From contig SKJK01000215.1 of assembly GCA_007121995.1 (NCBI GenBank), positions 1-5,400 on the forward strand: a DNA stretch of 5,400 bases, written 5' to 3'. The notes beneath the pieces are model-generated. The model was not told the origin of the DNA, ran no database searches, and saw nothing but the letters and a program-made list of their open reading frames with translations. Source of the stretch: Desulfobulbaceae bacterium. GTDB lineage: Bacteria; Desulfobacterota; Desulfobulbia; Desulfobulbales; Desulfobulbaceae. Both the position numbers and the translations under genes were made by a program. Positions 5,293 through 5,400 of the stretch are shown here, one piece after another. Each line of letters opens with the position of its first letter. Position 1 is the stretch's first letter.

Positions 5293-5400
5293 ACCGCGAT
5301 GCATCAACCTGGCTCGAAGATAATTCCGTTGTCTGACTGGAGATAGATTTCTTCTTTTTACGGAGAATATTGAATTTGGGCAACGGCACGAAGCGTATGA
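5291..5400 (-). CDS. C-terminal 35 codons of an unidentified protein, rest beyond the window
   Basis: The minus-strand frame from 5398 is open to a TAA at 5293-5291 and reads IRFVPLPKFNILRKKKKSIS followed by a Ser/Thr/Gln-rich tail ending VDASR. A run of four lysines followed by a polar tail is a plausible unstructured protein C-terminus. The terminator-like hairpin right after the stop supports this frame. The fragment is too short to name. A rival reading is a plus-strand start at a TTG near 5370 behind a GGAG-like site, leaving to the right; I consider this less likely. Confidence 0.4.
   Translation of the reverse strand, partial: IRFVPLPKFNILRKKKKSISSQTTELSSSQVDASR

Noticed and set aside
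1..5400. CRISPR array, tRNA, rRNA or tandem direct repeats
   Set aside because: No regularly spaced repeats and no cloverleaf or ribosomal RNA signature were seen anywhere in the window.

Overview
The window reads as a piece of a Gram-negative bacterial chromosome of moderate to fairly high GC. A secreted ABC-transporter binding protein, a membrane-bound sensor kinase and a REP-associated (RAYT-type) transposase lie close together. The style of these proteins suggests a Desulfobacterota (deltaproteobacterial) host, but this is an inference from protein character and no single marker gene settles it.

Layout. (1) Minus strand, 1-941: a periplasmic substrate-binding protein of the branched-chain amino acid (LivK-like) ABC family. 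Its start and signal peptide are present, and its C-terminus is cut off by the window edge. A good extended -10 promoter lies at 995-1023. (2) Minus strand, 1214-2788: a complete sensor histidine kinase with two membrane segments, a periplasmic domain, HAMP, HisKA and HATPase. No response regulator is visible. (3) 2789-3014: a divergent intergenic region with a perfect 20-bp inverted repeat (2822-2876), a second hairpin and a promoter-like sequence running straight into the transposase start. (4) Plus strand, 3015-3968: a RAYT/IS200-type HUH-tyrosine transposase with a DnaA domain IV-like C-terminal domain. It is bounded by an 18/21-matching inverted repeat (2965-2985 and 3951-3971), which gives a plausible element of about 1 kb. 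(5) Plus strand, 3973-4197: a 74-residue unknown protein starting 4 nt after the transposase stop. Its ribosome binding site lies inside the right terminal repeat. (6) 4198-4386: no convincing gene. (7) Plus strand, 4387-5028: a class I SAM-dependent methyltransferase with a TTG start and a strong Shine-Dalgarno. (8) 5029-5290: non-coding and unusually rich in inverted repeats. (9) Minus strand, 5291-5400: the probable last 35 codons of a gene entering from the right, followed by a terminator-like hairpin with a T-rich tail.

How the parts may work together. The kinase and the binding protein point the same way and may belong to one nutrient-sensing or uptake locus. The 272-bp gap and the separate promoter suggest that the binding protein can also be expressed alone. 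The transposase with its flanking repeats looks like a later arrival between the kinase and the 74-residue gene. The methyltransferase is probably an independent unit. No CRISPR array, tRNA, rRNA or phage gene is visible. The most interesting parts are the repeat architecture around the transposase and the hairpin-rich region after the methyltransferase.
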